Of a stretch of DNA of 64,000 nucleotides, positions 8,647 through 17,361 are shown piece after piece. The notes beneath the pieces are model-generated. The model had not been told where the DNA came from. It searched no databases and saw only the letters and a list, made by a program, of their open reading frames with translations. This DNA comes from Pseudomonas viridiflava. GTDB taxonomy: Bacteria; Pseudomonadota; Gammaproteobacteria; Pseudomonadales; Pseudomonadaceae. The DNA lies in contig NZ_UUIS01000075.1 of NCBI RefSeq assembly GCF_900589395.1, positions 451,697-515,696 on the forward strand. Reading direction: 5' to 3'. The stretch's first letter is position 1. Each line of letters begins with the position of its first letter. The translations under genes and the position numbers were made by a program.

Positions 8647-8831
8647 ATGTTGTCACTGCACTCGTTCAGTGAGGTGCCTGCCACACACCCGGCGTTGCAA
8701 GGTGCCGATGTCGACAGGGTCTTGGCGGCGGTCGATGCTCGGCTCGACGCATGCTGGAAGCGGCGCGCCAGATCGAAAACCTGCTGTCAGTGGGTGTGAC
8801 GCTGTCGCACAGCGAGCATGCGCCGGGGTAG
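8647..8831 (+). pseudogene. Decayed short coding fragment, frameshifted
   Basis: From ATG 8647 one frame reads MLSLHSFSEVPATHPALQG and continues to VLAAVDARLDA. At about 8750 the protein-like reading moves to another frame (MLEAARQIENLLSVGVTLSH) that ends at the TAG inside the adjoining REP element. The two halves look like one small protein broken by a frameshift. I do not recognise the family. No ribosome site is evident. Confidence 0.35.
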
Positions 8832-8965
8832 GAGCGCGCTTGCCGGAATGCCGGACCACCGCGACCGGCTGCGCAGCAGTCGTAGATTTGCAGCGTTTCC
8901 GAGATTTCTGCGAGCGCTACGCACTCGGTCGCGGTGGTCCGGCATTCCGGCAAGCGCGCTCCTAC
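8828..8965. repeat. REP-A inverted pair
   Basis: Type A pair as at 5853, but each arm carries an extra GGAATGCCGGACCACC segment between the GCTTGCC and GCGACCG blocks. The two arms match each other as an inverted repeat of more than 30 bases. It lies between the fragment at 8647 and the AEC transporter gene. Confidence 0.88.
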
Positions 8966-8975
8966 AGTGCCTGTG

Positions 8976-9851
8976 TTACATCCATGCGGCCAGCAGCACC
9001 GGCAGCCAGGCAAATGACAGCACGGTCGAGCACATCACCAGGTTGGCGACCTTCTCCGGCGACTGATTGGCACGCACCGCCAGCAAGTAGTTGAACACCG
9101 CCACCGGCATGGCTGACTGGGTGACCAGCACCGCCCGCGCCAGCGGCTCCAGGTCCAGTGCCATGCCGACCAGCCAGCCCACCGCCGCGCCCAGCACGAT
9201 GCGCAAGCCGCCCTGGAGCATGCCGCTGGCCACATGATGCAAGCGAATACTGGCCAGCGAGACTCCGAGCGTCAGCAACATCAACGGAATACTCATGCCA
9301 CCCAGCAGGTTGACGGTATTGACCATCCACCGCGGGAGTTGCAGGTCGAGAAAGATGATCGGTATGGCCAGCACCAGGCTGATCACGATCGGGTTGCGCA
9401 GCAAGTCCTTGAACGAGGCAATGCCACCGGCCAGGGCAAGCCCCAGGGTGAACTGAAAAATCGACAGGGTCAGGAAAAAGGCCACCGCCAGCGCCAGGCC
9501 GTGGTCACCAAAGGCATACAGGCTGATCGGCAGGCCCATATTGCCGGTATTGGGGAACATGAAGGCCGGCACCAGCACGCGCCAATGCTGACGAAACGCC
9601 TTGCTGACCAGCAGGCCGATCAGCGCCATGGCCGCCATGCACAGCACGCACGCCAGCGCCATGCTGAGAAACGCGCTGGAATCGAGCCGGGTGCGGCTCA
9701 AGGTCGAGAGCACCAGCGACGGCGTACCGATGGTCATGACCAGTCGGGCGATGAAATCGGTCGGATAATGCTGTCCATTGCGCGCCCATGCATAACCGAT
9801 ACTGGCGACAATAAAGACCGGTGCCAGAACGGCAAATAATGAAGCGAGCAT
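8976..9851 (-). CDS. AEC-family transporter (auxin efflux carrier type)
   Basis: A 291-residue inner-membrane protein with about ten hydrophobic segments and the AEC/BASS-like pseudo-repeat. Conserved pieces include MTIGTPSLVLSTLSR in helix 2, FPNTGNMGLPISLYAFG in the middle and SAMPVAVFNYLLAVRAN near the end, which match bacterial MdcF/YfdV-like members. These carriers move small organic anions; the cargo here is unknown. The ATG at 9851 has GGAGGAG five bases upstream, so the longer reading to 10040 is not used. It is divergent from the phosphatase gene across 124 bp. Confidence 0.88.
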   Translation of the reverse strand: MLASLFAVLAPVFIVASIGYAWARNGQHYPTDFIARLVMTIGTPSLVLSTLSRTRLDSSAFLSMALACVLCMAAMALIGLLVSKAFRQHWRVLVPAFMFPNTGNMGLPISLYAFGDHGLALAVAFFLTLSIFQFTLGLALAGGIASFKDLLRNPIVISLVLAIPIIFLDLQLPRWMVNTVNLLGGMSIPLMLLTLGVSLASIRLHHVASGMLQGGLRIVLGAAVGWLVGMALDLEPLARAVLVTQSAMPVAVFNYLLAVRANQSPEKVANLVMCSTVLSFAWLPVLLAAWM

Positions 9852-9975
9852 GGATACTCCTCCCTGAAAATGCCCCATGCTGAAGCGACCAGGGGTAAGG
9901 TGCAACATGTGTTGCAATTTATTGCCTGCTTCAGCCCTCCAATGCCCCACAGCCCTTTGCGAGAACATCCGTCCC

Positions 9976-10686
9976 ATGCATGCAAAGCTATTGAAACTGC
10001 CGCGCAATACCCAAGGCCGGGACTTCGTGGTCGGCGACATTCATTTCAAGATCACTGAGCTCTACCAGGGTCTTGAAGCACTGGGCTTTGATAAAACAAC
10101 TGACCGGGTGATCGGCGTCGGCGACCTGATCGACCGGGGTCTTGAGGTGATCGAGGGCCTGACACTGTTGGGCCAGCCCTGGTTTCATGCCGTGCAAGGC
10201 AATCACGAGCACATGCTGATCCGTGCCTGGCTGGATAACCCGCAGTTGCCTTACTCGGCCCATGGCGCCCGCTGGTGGCTGAACATTGCCGATGAATCGC
10301 GCGGCATGATCATTGGCAAGCTGCAAAGCCTGCCGCTGGTGATCGAAATCGAATCGGCACACGGCATCGTCGGCGTCCTGCATGCCGACATCCCGGCCGC
10401 GCTCGGCTGGCAGACGCTCATCGAGCACTTGGATGACCCGCGTATCGAACAGTCCGTGCTCTGGGGACGCGAGCGCATTCTCAGACAGCAGCCTGCCGGA
10501 GTAGAAGGTGTCTGGCGCGTATGCGTAGGCCATACCCGGCTGCCCTGTCCGCAGCGCCTGGGGAATGTCATGGCACTGGACTGCACGGGCGGCGGTGAAG
10601 GGCCATTAGGGATTTACTGCGTGCAGGAAGATGCACTGTATGTAAATGGCAGGTGTGTGGACAGGCTTGATCAGCGCCCTGTTTGA
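9976..10686 (+). CDS. PPP-family metallophosphoesterase (PrpA/lambda-PP type)
   Basis: A 236-residue protein phosphatase-like metalloenzyme. The three PPP signature motifs are intact: GDIHFK (residues about 18-23; normally GDxHG, here the G is F), GDLIDRG and GNHEH, followed by the later histidine in VGHT. It matches the short bacterial serine/threonine phosphatases related to lambda phosphatase and E. coli PrpA/PrpB, which are cytoplasmic and Mn-dependent. The ATG at 9976 keeps the family N-terminus; the upstream extension overlaps the divergent promoter. The target is unknown. Confidence 0.83.
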   Translation: MHAKLLKLPRNTQGRDFVVGDIHFKITELYQGLEALGFDKTTDRVIGVGDLIDRGLEVIEGLTLLGQPWFHAVQGNHEHMLIRAWLDNPQLPYSAHGARWWLNIADESRGMIIGKLQSLPLVIEIESAHGIVGVLHADIPAALGWQTLIEHLDDPRIEQSVLWGRERILRQQPAGVEGVWRVCVGHTRLPCPQRLGNVMALDCTGGGEGPLGIYCVQEDALYVNGRCVDRLDQRPV

Positions 10687-10832
10687 GTCCCCCCTGACCT
10701 GATTACTGTGTTACAGATGGAGTTGGGAAGATCCAAGCTTTCAATATATGGGGTGGTATTACGACAGTGTTTGTTTACACGCCATCAAACCCGCCCTGTA
10801 CAGGCAGAACGGGTCTGGCCAGGCGTTAAAAA

Positions 10833-11201
10833 TCAGGGCTTGGCGACTTTCCAGTTACCACCCTTGCCGTCACCGGTCATGTCGCCGGCCTGCTTGTCCA
10901 TCACGTAGGTGTACAGCGGGTCATCGTCGTAGGCCCACTGCATGCTGCCATCGTCGCGCTTGATTACGGTCCATTCACCACTGGCCTTATCACTGGCACT
11001 GGCTTTGAGAGGCGGCCAGTTTTCAGCGCACTTGTCGTTGCACACGCTCTTGCCGTCCGAATCCTTCTCAAAGGTGTACAGGGTCATGCCTTTGGCATCG
11101 ACCAACATGCCGTTCTTTTCCATGGCTGGCATGGCGTCCGCTGCAACAGCGGCACTGGCGAAGGCAAAAGAAGCAGCAGCGAGCCAGATCTTGACGTTCA
11201 T
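10833..11201 (-). CDS. Small secreted protein of the COG4315 repeat family
   Basis: A 122-residue exported protein. Residues 1-21 are a signal peptide ending AVAA before DAMPAME. The mature part holds two copies of the family's L-Y-T-[FY]-x-x-D pattern (LYTFEKDSDG and LYTYVMDKQAGD) and a CNDKC pair that could form a disulfide. The family is widespread in Pseudomonas and has no defined activity. The ATG at 11201 has GGAGTT upstream. The preceding 146 bp after the phosphatase (10687-10832) holds no gene I can support. Confidence 0.8.
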   Translation of the reverse strand: MNVKIWLAAASFAFASAAVAADAMPAMEKNGMLVDAKGMTLYTFEKDSDGKSVCNDKCAENWPPLKASASDKASGEWTVIKRDDGSMQWAYDDDPLYTYVMDKQAGDMTGDGKGGNWKVAKP

Positions 11202-11343
11202 GGGCAACTCCGTAGTGATACAGGGGTGATACAACGCGGTCGTTGTAAAACTCTGACGAGGCCGGAGCTGATATCGTTCCGCAGCCCTGCAAAACATCCG
11301 GTTGCCCAATGCCGTGCAGTGTCCATGCAGCAACACCCCGACC

Positions 11344-11363
11344 GCTGTTGAACCAGCAACAGC
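11344..11363. promoter_or_regulatory. Putative SfnR upstream activating site
   Basis: GCTGTTG (11344-11350) and CAACAGC (11357-11363) form a perfect 7-bp inverted repeat, about 85-105 bp before the sigma-54 promoter at 11448. This is where enhancer-binding sites usually sit. The same half-sites recur at 21955-21983. Binding by SfnR is inferred. Confidence 0.45.
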
Positions 11364-11447
11364 GTATCGACACTTGTAAGCTCGCCCAACATCCTGCCCT
11401 CACAGAATTTATCTTCAAGTCTTTGTTTTTAAAGAATTTGATAAAGA

Positions 11448-11462
11448 TGGAACAGTGCTTGC
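11448..11462 (+). promoter_or_regulatory. Sigma-54 promoter (-24/-12)
   Basis: TGGAACAGTGCTTGC matches the sigma-54 consensus TGGCAC-N5-TTGC except for one base, with GG and GC spaced correctly. Expected start of transcription is about 11474, giving a leader of about 65 nt to the monooxygenase ATG at 11539. Confidence 0.72.
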
Positions 11463-11538
11463 TCTGCTCTTGGCACCTTCTTTATCCAAGGACATCCCCC
11501 ATGCCATCCGCCCTGCCCTACTGCCCGGGAAGCCGCCC

Positions 11539-12726
11539 ATGAGCCTCAATCCGCAAGCCCTGCCGATCAACCCGTTGCAGGCCGTGCGCGAACTCACGCC
11601 ATGGTTTGCCGAAACCGCCGTCGAGCGCGACGCCAAGGGCGGCACGCCCAAGGCCGAGCGAGACGCCTTGCGCGACAGTGGCTTGTTGGCGCTGGTCATC
11701 CCCCGCCAGCATGGCGGCCTGGGCGTCAGTTGGCGCGACACCTTCGAGGTGGTGCGCGAAGTGGCCCGGGTCGACAGCTCTCTGGCTCATGTCTTTGGCT
11801 TTCATCATCTGATGCTGGCCACGGTGCGGCTGTTTTCCAGCCCCGAGCAGTGGCAGCCGTGGTTCGAGCAAACCGCACGCAATCACTGGTTCTGGGGCAA
11901 CGCCCTCAACCCGCTGGACACCCGCACGGTGCTGCGCAAATTCGAGGGGTGGTATGAGTTCTCGGGCAAAAAGAGCTTCTGCTCCGGCGCCAGCGACTCG
12001 CAGATGCTCATTGCCTCGGCCATTAATGAAAGCGCCGGCGGCAAGCTGCTGATTGCCGCCATTCCCAGCGGCCGCACCGGCATCACCCTGCATGACGACT
12101 GGGACAACATTGGCCAGCGCCAGACCGACAGCGGCAGCGCCACCTTCGAGCGGGTGCGGGTCGAACAGGCCGAGATGCTGCTCGATCCGGGGCCCTTGAG
12201 CACCCCGTTCGCCAGCCTGCGTCCCCTGATCGCGCAACTGCACTTTGCCAATCTGTTTCTGGGCATCGCCGAAGGTGCCTTTGACGAAGCACGCCAGTAC
12301 ACGCTCAAGGAAAGCCGGCCCTGGTTTCGCTCCAACGCCGCCAGCAGCCAGGAAGACCCTTATATCCTCAAGCATTACGGCGAGTTCTGGGTCGGACTGG
12401 AAAGCGTGCGGCTGTTGATCGAGCGTGCCGCCAACCAACTGGACGACGCCTGGCGCAAGGAGCATGACCTGGGTGCTGAAGAACGCGCGCAACTGGCGCT
12501 GGCGGTGGGCACCGCCAAGGTGGCCGCTACCCGCCACGGACTGGACATCTGCAACCGCCTGTTCGAGGTCACCGGCGCCCGGGCCACCCATGCGTCGCTG
12601 CGCTTCGACCGTTACTGGCGCAACCTGCGCACCCAGACGTTGCACGACCCGGTGGACTACCGCATCCAGGAACTGGGTGACTGGGCGTTGAATGCCAAGC
12701 GCCCCACCCCGTCCTTCTACTCGTAA
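11539..12726 (+). CDS. DszC/SfnB-like flavin monooxygenase (acyl-CoA dehydrogenase fold)
   Basis: A 395-residue member of the acyl-CoA dehydrogenase fold group that acts as an FMNH2-dependent monooxygenase on sulfur compounds (DszC, SfnB relatives). Seen features are the helical N-terminal domain (RDSGLLALVIPRQHGGLGVS), a beta-domain segment KKSFCSGASDSQMLIA and the C-terminal ATHASLRFDRYWRNLRTQT segment where DszC-type enzymes bind flavin. It lies behind a sigma-54 promoter and is followed within 10 bp by sfnR, whose ribosome site overlaps its stop. It probably helps release sulfur from an organosulfur compound during sulfate limitation. Substrate unknown. Confidence 0.8.
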   Translation: MSLNPQALPINPLQAVRELTPWFAETAVERDAKGGTPKAERDALRDSGLLALVIPRQHGGLGVSWRDTFEVVREVARVDSSLAHVFGFHHLMLATVRLFSSPEQWQPWFEQTARNHWFWGNALNPLDTRTVLRKFEGWYEFSGKKSFCSGASDSQMLIASAINESAGGKLLIAAIPSGRTGITLHDDWDNIGQRQTDSGSATFERVRVEQAEMLLDPGPLSTPFASLRPLIAQLHFANLFLGIAEGAFDEARQYTLKESRPWFRSNAASSQEDPYILKHYGEFWVGLESVRLLIERAANQLDDAWRKEHDLGAEERAQLALAVGTAKVAATRHGLDICNRLFEVTGARATHASLRFDRYWRNLRTQTLHDPVDYRIQELGDWALNAKRPTPSFYS

Positions 12727-12735
12727 GGATTGCCC

Positions 12736-13836
12736 ATGAATCTGCTGACCCTGCCCCCGTCCCCGTCCCTGGCCACCTCGATCAGGGCCACCGCCCAGGT
12801 GTTCGAAGACCCCAAGTCACAAGCCTTGCTGGCCCATGTGCAGCAAGTGGCGCCCAGTGAGGCCAGCGTGCTGATCATCGGCGAGACCGGCACCGGCAAG
12901 GAACTGGTGGCCCGCCATATCCATAACCTGAGCACGCGCAAGACCAGTCCGTTTGTCGCGGTCAACTGCGGGGCCTTTTCGGCCTCGCTGGTGGAGGCAG
13001 AGTTGTTCGGCCACGAAAAAGGCGCCTTCACCGGCGCCCTGGCGGCCAAGGCTGGCTGGTTCGAAGAAGCCAGTGGCGGTACGTTGTTTCTCGATGAGAT
13101 CGGCGATTTGCCGATGGCCATCCAGGTCAAGCTGCTGCGCGTGTTGCAAGAGCGTGAAGTGGTGCGCCTGGGCTCGCGCAAGAGCATCCCGATCAATGTG
13201 CGGGTGCTGGCGGCCACCAATGTGCACCTGGAAAAGGCCATCAATGCCGGCCACTTTCGTGAAGACCTGTATTACCGGCTGAATGTGGTCAGCCTGCAGC
13301 TCTACCCGTTACGCGAGCGCCCAGGCGATGTGCTGCCGCTGGCCCGGCACTTTATTGATCAATACAGCCACCGCCTGGGCTATACGCAGGTGTCACTGGC
13401 CGACGACGCCATCCGGCGCCTGACCGCCTACGGTTGGCCGGGCAATATCCGCGAGCTGGAAAACGTCATTCACCACACGTTGCTGATCTGCCGGGAGGGG
13501 CTGATCCGCGCCGAAGACCTGCACCTGTCCAGCCTGCGCATCGAACGTGAGAACGACAGCCAGCCCCGTGAGGAAACTGCCGAGCAACTGCTGCAACGCG
13601 CGTTCACCCGCCTGTTCGAAGAACACAGCGGCGCCCTGCATGAGAAAGTCGAAGACAGCCTGCTGCGCGCGGCCTGGCGTTTCAGCCATTACAACCAGGT
13701 GCACACCGCCAGCCTGCTGGGCCTGTCGCGCAATATCACCCGCAGCCACCTGATTCGGATTGGCGAGCTGGTGGTGAACAAACGCAAACCGGCGCCGGCG
13801 ACCGCCAGCCAGCGGCCGGTGCAGGTGTCGATCTGA
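12736..13836 (+). CDS. sfnR: SfnR-type sigma-54-dependent activator
   Basis: A 366-residue enhancer-binding protein with no receiver or other sensor domain. The AAA+ domain starts almost at once: Walker A GETGTGKE, the sigma-54-contacting ELFGHEKGAFTGA loop, Walker B GGTLFLDEIG and the arginine region FREDLYYRLNV. A short Fis-like helix-turn-helix is at the C-terminus (NQVHTASLLGLSRNITRSHL). This layout is that of SfnR, which in P. putida activates dimethyl-sulfone genes under sulfur starvation, so activity is set by its amount. ATG 12736 is preceded by AAGGA overlapping the TAA of the previous gene. Its targets probably include the three sigma-54 promoters in this window. Confidence 0.85.
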   Translation: MNLLTLPPSPSLATSIRATAQVFEDPKSQALLAHVQQVAPSEASVLIIGETGTGKELVARHIHNLSTRKTSPFVAVNCGAFSASLVEAELFGHEKGAFTGALAAKAGWFEEASGGTLFLDEIGDLPMAIQVKLLRVLQEREVVRLGSRKSIPINVRVLAATNVHLEKAINAGHFREDLYYRLNVVSLQLYPLRERPGDVLPLARHFIDQYSHRLGYTQVSLADDAIRRLTAYGWPGNIRELENVIHHTLLICREGLIRAEDLHLSSLRIERENDSQPREETAEQLLQRAFTRLFEEHSGALHEKVEDSLLRAAWRFSHYNQVHTASLLGLSRNITRSHLIRIGELVVNKRKPAPATASQRPVQVSI

Positions 13837-13890
13837 TCTTGAGCGCCAAGGCGGCGCGCCAAGGCGGCGCGCCGCAGACATGGGACCGCC

Positions 13891-14118
13891 GTAGGAGCGC
13901 GCTTGCCCGCGACCGGCTGCGTTAGCAGTCGTAAATTTTCAGCGTTTCCAAGATTTTGCGGTCATTCGCTATAAATTTTTAGCGTTTCCGAGATTTTTCA
14001 GTCATTCGCTATAAATTTTTAGCGTTTCCGAGATTTTGCAGTCATTCGCTATAAATTTTCAGCGTTTCCGAGATTTTGCGAGCGCTACGCACTCGGTCGC
14101 GGGCAAGCGCGCTCCTAC
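13891..14118. repeat. REP-A pair with internal 40-bp tandem array
   Basis: The longest type A element. Between the two REP arms, a 40-bp unit beginning GTCATTCGCTATAAATTTTT is repeated three times in tandem at 13961-14000, 14001-14040 and 14041-14080, after a partial unit at 13928-13960. The right arm provides the TAG stop codon of the ABC ATPase gene. It separates the convergent sfnR and transporter operon ends. Confidence 0.9.
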
Positions 14119-14861
14119 TGGGTTGCGGTGCTGCCCAGGTAGAAATCATGCAGGTCCTCGCGGGCGGCCATCTGTCGGGCTTCGCCCTGGTCTGCCACCC
14201 GCCCGCCTTCGATCACGTAGGCATAGTGCGCATGCCTGAGTGCCACATTCACGTTCTGCTCGGCCAGCAGGAAGCTCACGCCTTCATCACGGTTGAGCGC
14301 CGCGATGATGGCGAAGATTTCCTCGACCAGTTGCGGCGCCAGGCCCATCGAGGGTTCGTCAAGCAATACCAGGCGCGGGCGTGAAATCAGGGCGCGGCCC
14401 AGGGCGATCATTTGCTGTTCACCGCCGGAGGTGTAGCCGGCCAGGCTGGTGCGCCGGGTTTTCAGGCGCGGAAACCAGGCGTAGATGCGTGCCAGCTCAT
14501 CACTCACTTGACGGCGCGACAGCCGTGGCCCGGCAAAGGTGCCTGTCAGCAGGTTTTCCTCGACCGTCAAATGCGCAAAGCAATGCCGTCCTTCCAACAC
14601 ATGCACCAATCCATCGCCGGCCAGTGCCTGGGACGAGCGACGTGTCACCTCACGCCCCCGATACTGCACGCGACCTTGCACCACCTCGCCGCGCTCGGCG
14701 CGCACCAAACCACTGATGGCCTTGAGCGTGCTGCTCTTGCCCGCGCCATTGGCGCCCAACAGCGCGACGACCTGACCCTCGTCGACCTTGAGCGATACCC
14801 CCGCCACGGCGAGGATCGCCTGTTCGTACACCACTTCAATACTGTCGACCTGCAACATCAT
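14115..14861 (-). CDS. LIV-type ABC transporter ATPase (LivF-like)
   Basis: A 248-residue nucleotide-binding subunit of the branched-chain amino-acid (HAAT) transporter type. Walker A is LLGANGAGKSS, the signature motif is TSGGEQQMIALGRAL, Walker B is LVLLDEPSMGLAP, and the switch histidine region is replaced by LLAEQNV as usual for LivF. It is the last gene of the msuE-sfnG operon, 52 bp after the binding-protein gene. Its stop codon TAG lies in the adjoining REP element. With LivG (18227) it would energise uptake of an unknown ligand, probably a sulfur compound. Confidence 0.88.
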   Translation of the reverse strand: MMLQVDSIEVVYEQAILAVAGVSLKVDEGQVVALLGANGAGKSSTLKAISGLVRAERGEVVQGRVQYRGREVTRRSSQALAGDGLVHVLEGRHCFAHLTVEENLLTGTFAGPRLSRRQVSDELARIYAWFPRLKTRRTSLAGYTSGGEQQMIALGRALISRPRLVLLDEPSMGLAPQLVEEIFAIIAALNRDEGVSFLLAEQNVNVALRHAHYAYVIEGGRVADQGEARQMAAREDLHDFYLGSTATQ

Positions 14862-14913
14862 GCGCCCCTCCAGTGTGAAGACCGGGCACCCGGCCCGGCC
14901 AGGTACACGGCAA

Positions 14914-16236
14914 TCAGCCTTGCTGACTGCAATCGCGTGGGGTGATGCCCTTTTCCCGCGCGTACTGGTGCGACGAAGCCTCGATGATCGGCCGCAGCAA
15001 GGCGCGGTCGGCCTGCACCCAGTCGCTGATCAGGTTCCATTTCTCGCCGTCCCACTGTTGGAAGCGCACCGCGCCGCCGCCTTCGTGGTCGGCGCACGAC
15101 AGTTGCAGCGGCTGCACCAGGCCCTTGGCGCCCAGCGCGGCCAGCCGCGCATCGTCCAGTTTCAGGTGTTCGAAGCCCCAGCGCACCTGCTCGCCAGTGA
15201 GCGGCTGCTGGCCGAACTTCTGCTGGGCAATGCGCAGCGCCTCGACATTAAGGATGCCGTTGACCACCCCGAGGTTGTAATACACCGTACCGAAGCGCTT
15301 GGGGTCGGCCAGATCGCCCTGGCCCTTGTCCAGTACCTGCTGCCGGATGCCCTGCAACACCGGGAACGCTGTGCCGGAAGGGTGAGTAGTAATGGCGATA
15401 AAGCCTTTGGCCGCCGCACCCGCCGGCAAGGCGTCTTCTTCGGAGTTGCTCCAGATATTGCCGATGATGTGGTCGGCCGGGTAACCGACCTTTTGCGCGG
15501 TCTTGAGCGCCACCGGGTTCATCACGCCCCAGCCGCGCAGGATCACCCAGTCCGGCTTGAGGCGGCGAATGTTCAGCCATTGTGATTGCTGCTCGTTGCC
15601 TGGATGCGGCACTTCGAGCAGGGTCAGCTCGAAACCGTATTTATCGGCCAGGGTCTGCAGCACTTCGTTGGTTTCCTTGCCGTAGGGCGAGCCGTGGTAC
15701 AGGGTGACGATCTTCTTGCCCTTGAGCCCGGCCAGCCCGCCGCTCTTGTCGCCAATCCAGTTGATGATCGCCGACACTTCGGAATACGGGTTCAACTGCA
15801 ACGGGAAGGCATACGGAAATACGCTGCCGTCGGTGGAGTCGGTGCGCCCGTGGTTGATGGTGATCAGCGGCAGCTTGTCGGCGGTCGAGCGCTCCAGCGT
15901 GGCGTAGGCAATACCCACCGACAACGGATTGGTGGCCGCCGCCGGCGCGCCGTTGAGGCCCTTTTTCAGGCGTTCATAGCACTCGACGCCCTTCTCGACC
16001 ACGTACTCGGTCTCGCACTCGCTCCAGGTCAGCTTGACGCCGTTGACCCCGCCATTGGCGTTGACGTACTTGAGGTAGTCGATAAAGCCGCCGAAAAAGC
16101 CGGTGCCCCCGGCGGCATACGGGCCGACCCGGTAGCTTTGCAACGGAAAGTACTGCTCGGGCTCGGCCTGGGCCGAAAACGACGCGGCCAGGCCCAGCGC
16201 CAGGGCCAGGCCGCCGGCGATTACATGTTTGATCAT
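14914..16236 (-). CDS. ABC transporter periplasmic binding protein (HAAT family)
   Basis: A 440-residue periplasmic substrate-binding protein with a clean signal peptide (residues 1-24, cleavage after SAQA). The Peripla_BP_6 fold is indicated by GGTGFFGGFIDYLKYVNANGGVNG, KLTWSECETEYVVEKGVECYERL and the later GKKIVTLYHGSPYGKE segment. At about 416 mature residues it is longer than typical leucine-binding proteins and resembles those of amide/short-chain and AMP-ligase-linked LIV clusters. Being encoded with msuE and sfnG, its ligand may be an organosulfur compound; the sequence does not prove this. Confidence 0.85.
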   Translation of the reverse strand: MIKHVIAGGLALALGLAASFSAQAEPEQYFPLQSYRVGPYAAGGTGFFGGFIDYLKYVNANGGVNGVKLTWSECETEYVVEKGVECYERLKKGLNGAPAAATNPLSVGIAYATLERSTADKLPLITINHGRTDSTDGSVFPYAFPLQLNPYSEVSAIINWIGDKSGGLAGLKGKKIVTLYHGSPYGKETNEVLQTLADKYGFELTLLEVPHPGNEQQSQWLNIRRLKPDWVILRGWGVMNPVALKTAQKVGYPADHIIGNIWSNSEEDALPAGAAAKGFIAITTHPSGTAFPVLQGIRQQVLDKGQGDLADPKRFGTVYYNLGVVNGILNVEALRIAQQKFGQQPLTGEQVRWGFEHLKLDDARLAALGAKGLVQPLQLSCADHEGGGAVRFQQWDGEKWNLISDWVQADRALLRPIIEASSHQYAREKGITPRDCSQQG

Positions 16237-16281
16237 GGTTGAATCCTTGGGTTGAGGTCAGAGTGGCAGGCAGGGGTTGGC

Positions 16282-17349
16282 TCAGTAGCGCAGCGGCCAG
16301 CGCAGTGCGCGCTCGCGCAATGTGCTCCAGAGGCGCGCCAGGCCCTCCGGTTCCTTGATGAGAAACACGATGATCAGCGCGCCAAACGCGATCTTTTGCA
16401 GGTTTTCCAGTTGGCCGGCGGCGATCAGCCCGGCCGGCAGCAACGCGGCCAGGTTCGACAGCAGCAAGGGAAACAGCACGATGAAGGCCGCCCCCAGAAA
16501 GTTGCCGAGGAGGCTGCCCAGCCCGCCGATAATGATGATGAACAGGATCTGGAACGAGCGGCTCAGGTCAAAGCCATGCGGCTCCACCGTGCCCAGGTAA
16601 GTGAATGCCCACAGGGCGCCGGCAATGCCTAGGTAAAAGCCGCTGATGGCAAACGCCAGCAGCTTGCTTGTGAGCAACGGGATGCCAATCACCGCCGCTG
16701 CCGTGTCCATGTCGCGCACCGCCCGCCACTGCCGCCCCAGCTCACCGCGCACCAGGTTACCGGCCAGCCAGAACAGGGCCAGCACCACCGCGAGGGTCAA
16801 CAGGTAGCGGCCGGCCGGCGCGCTCACATCGACGCCGGCGATGTGCAACGGCGGCGCGCTGATCACGCCCGAGGCATTGTAGTTGGAAAACCAGCTGAAG
16901 CGGGTCAGCGCCCACTGCACGAAAAACTGCGCCGCCAGGGTCGACACCAGCAGGTAAAAGCCCTTGATGCGCAGGCTTGGCAAGCCAAACACAATGGCCA
17001 CCGCTGCCGCTGTCAGACCACCGAACACCAGGCTCACCAGTAACGGCATCCCCGGCACACGCAGCTCGACGTTGTAGGTGGCAAACGCGCCCACCGCCAT
17101 GAACGCCGCCGAGCCCAGCGATAACTGCCCGGCGTAGCCGGTCAGCAGGTTAAGCCCGAGGCCGGCCAATGACAGCACCAGAAATGGAATCAGGATCGCG
17201 CTCAGCCAATAGTCATTGCCCAGCCAGGGCACCACACCAAAGGCCACCGCCACCAGCAGCGCCATCGCGATACGGTCCTGGCGCAGGCGAAAAAAACGGC
17301 GATCCTGGGCATAGCCTGTGCTGAACTGCCCCGCTTCGCGATAGAACAT
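16282..17349 (-). CDS. LIV-type ABC transporter permease (LivM-like)
   Basis: A 355-residue inner-membrane permease with about ten hydrophobic segments. The family pattern LLTGYAGQLSLGSAAFMAVGAF and the EAA-like loop region with RDMDTAAAVIGIPLLTSKL are clear, as is IIGGLGSLLGNFLGAAFIVL near the end. The N-terminus has about 30 extra hydrophilic residues before the first helix. It forms the translocation channel with the LivH-like protein encoded just upstream (12 bp gap). Confidence 0.88.
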   Translation of the reverse strand: MFYREAGQFSTGYAQDRRFFRLRQDRIAMALLVAVAFGVVPWLGNDYWLSAILIPFLVLSLAGLGLNLLTGYAGQLSLGSAAFMAVGAFATYNVELRVPGMPLLVSLVFGGLTAAAVAIVFGLPSLRIKGFYLLVSTLAAQFFVQWALTRFSWFSNYNASGVISAPPLHIAGVDVSAPAGRYLLTLAVVLALFWLAGNLVRGELGRQWRAVRDMDTAAAVIGIPLLTSKLLAFAISGFYLGIAGALWAFTYLGTVEPHGFDLSRSFQILFIIIIGGLGSLLGNFLGAAFIVLFPLLLSNLAALLPAGLIAAGQLENLQKIAFGALIIVFLIKEPEGLARLWSTLRERALRWPLRY

Positions 17350-17361
17350 GCTGACTTCTCC

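Noticed and set aside
11481..11495. Sigma-54 promoter at TGGCACCTTCTTTATC
   Set aside because: A TGGCAC block is present but no GC at the -12 position; the site at 11448 fits better.
11518..12645. 375-codon minus-strand frame opposite the DszC-like gene
   Set aside because: No ribosome site, low-complexity Gly/Ala/Gln composition, and complete overlap with a well-supported enzyme gene.
13928..14080. CRISPR-like array of 40-bp repeats
   Set aside because: Repeats are directly contiguous with no unique spacers, and there are no cas genes; it is a tandem repeat inside a REP element.
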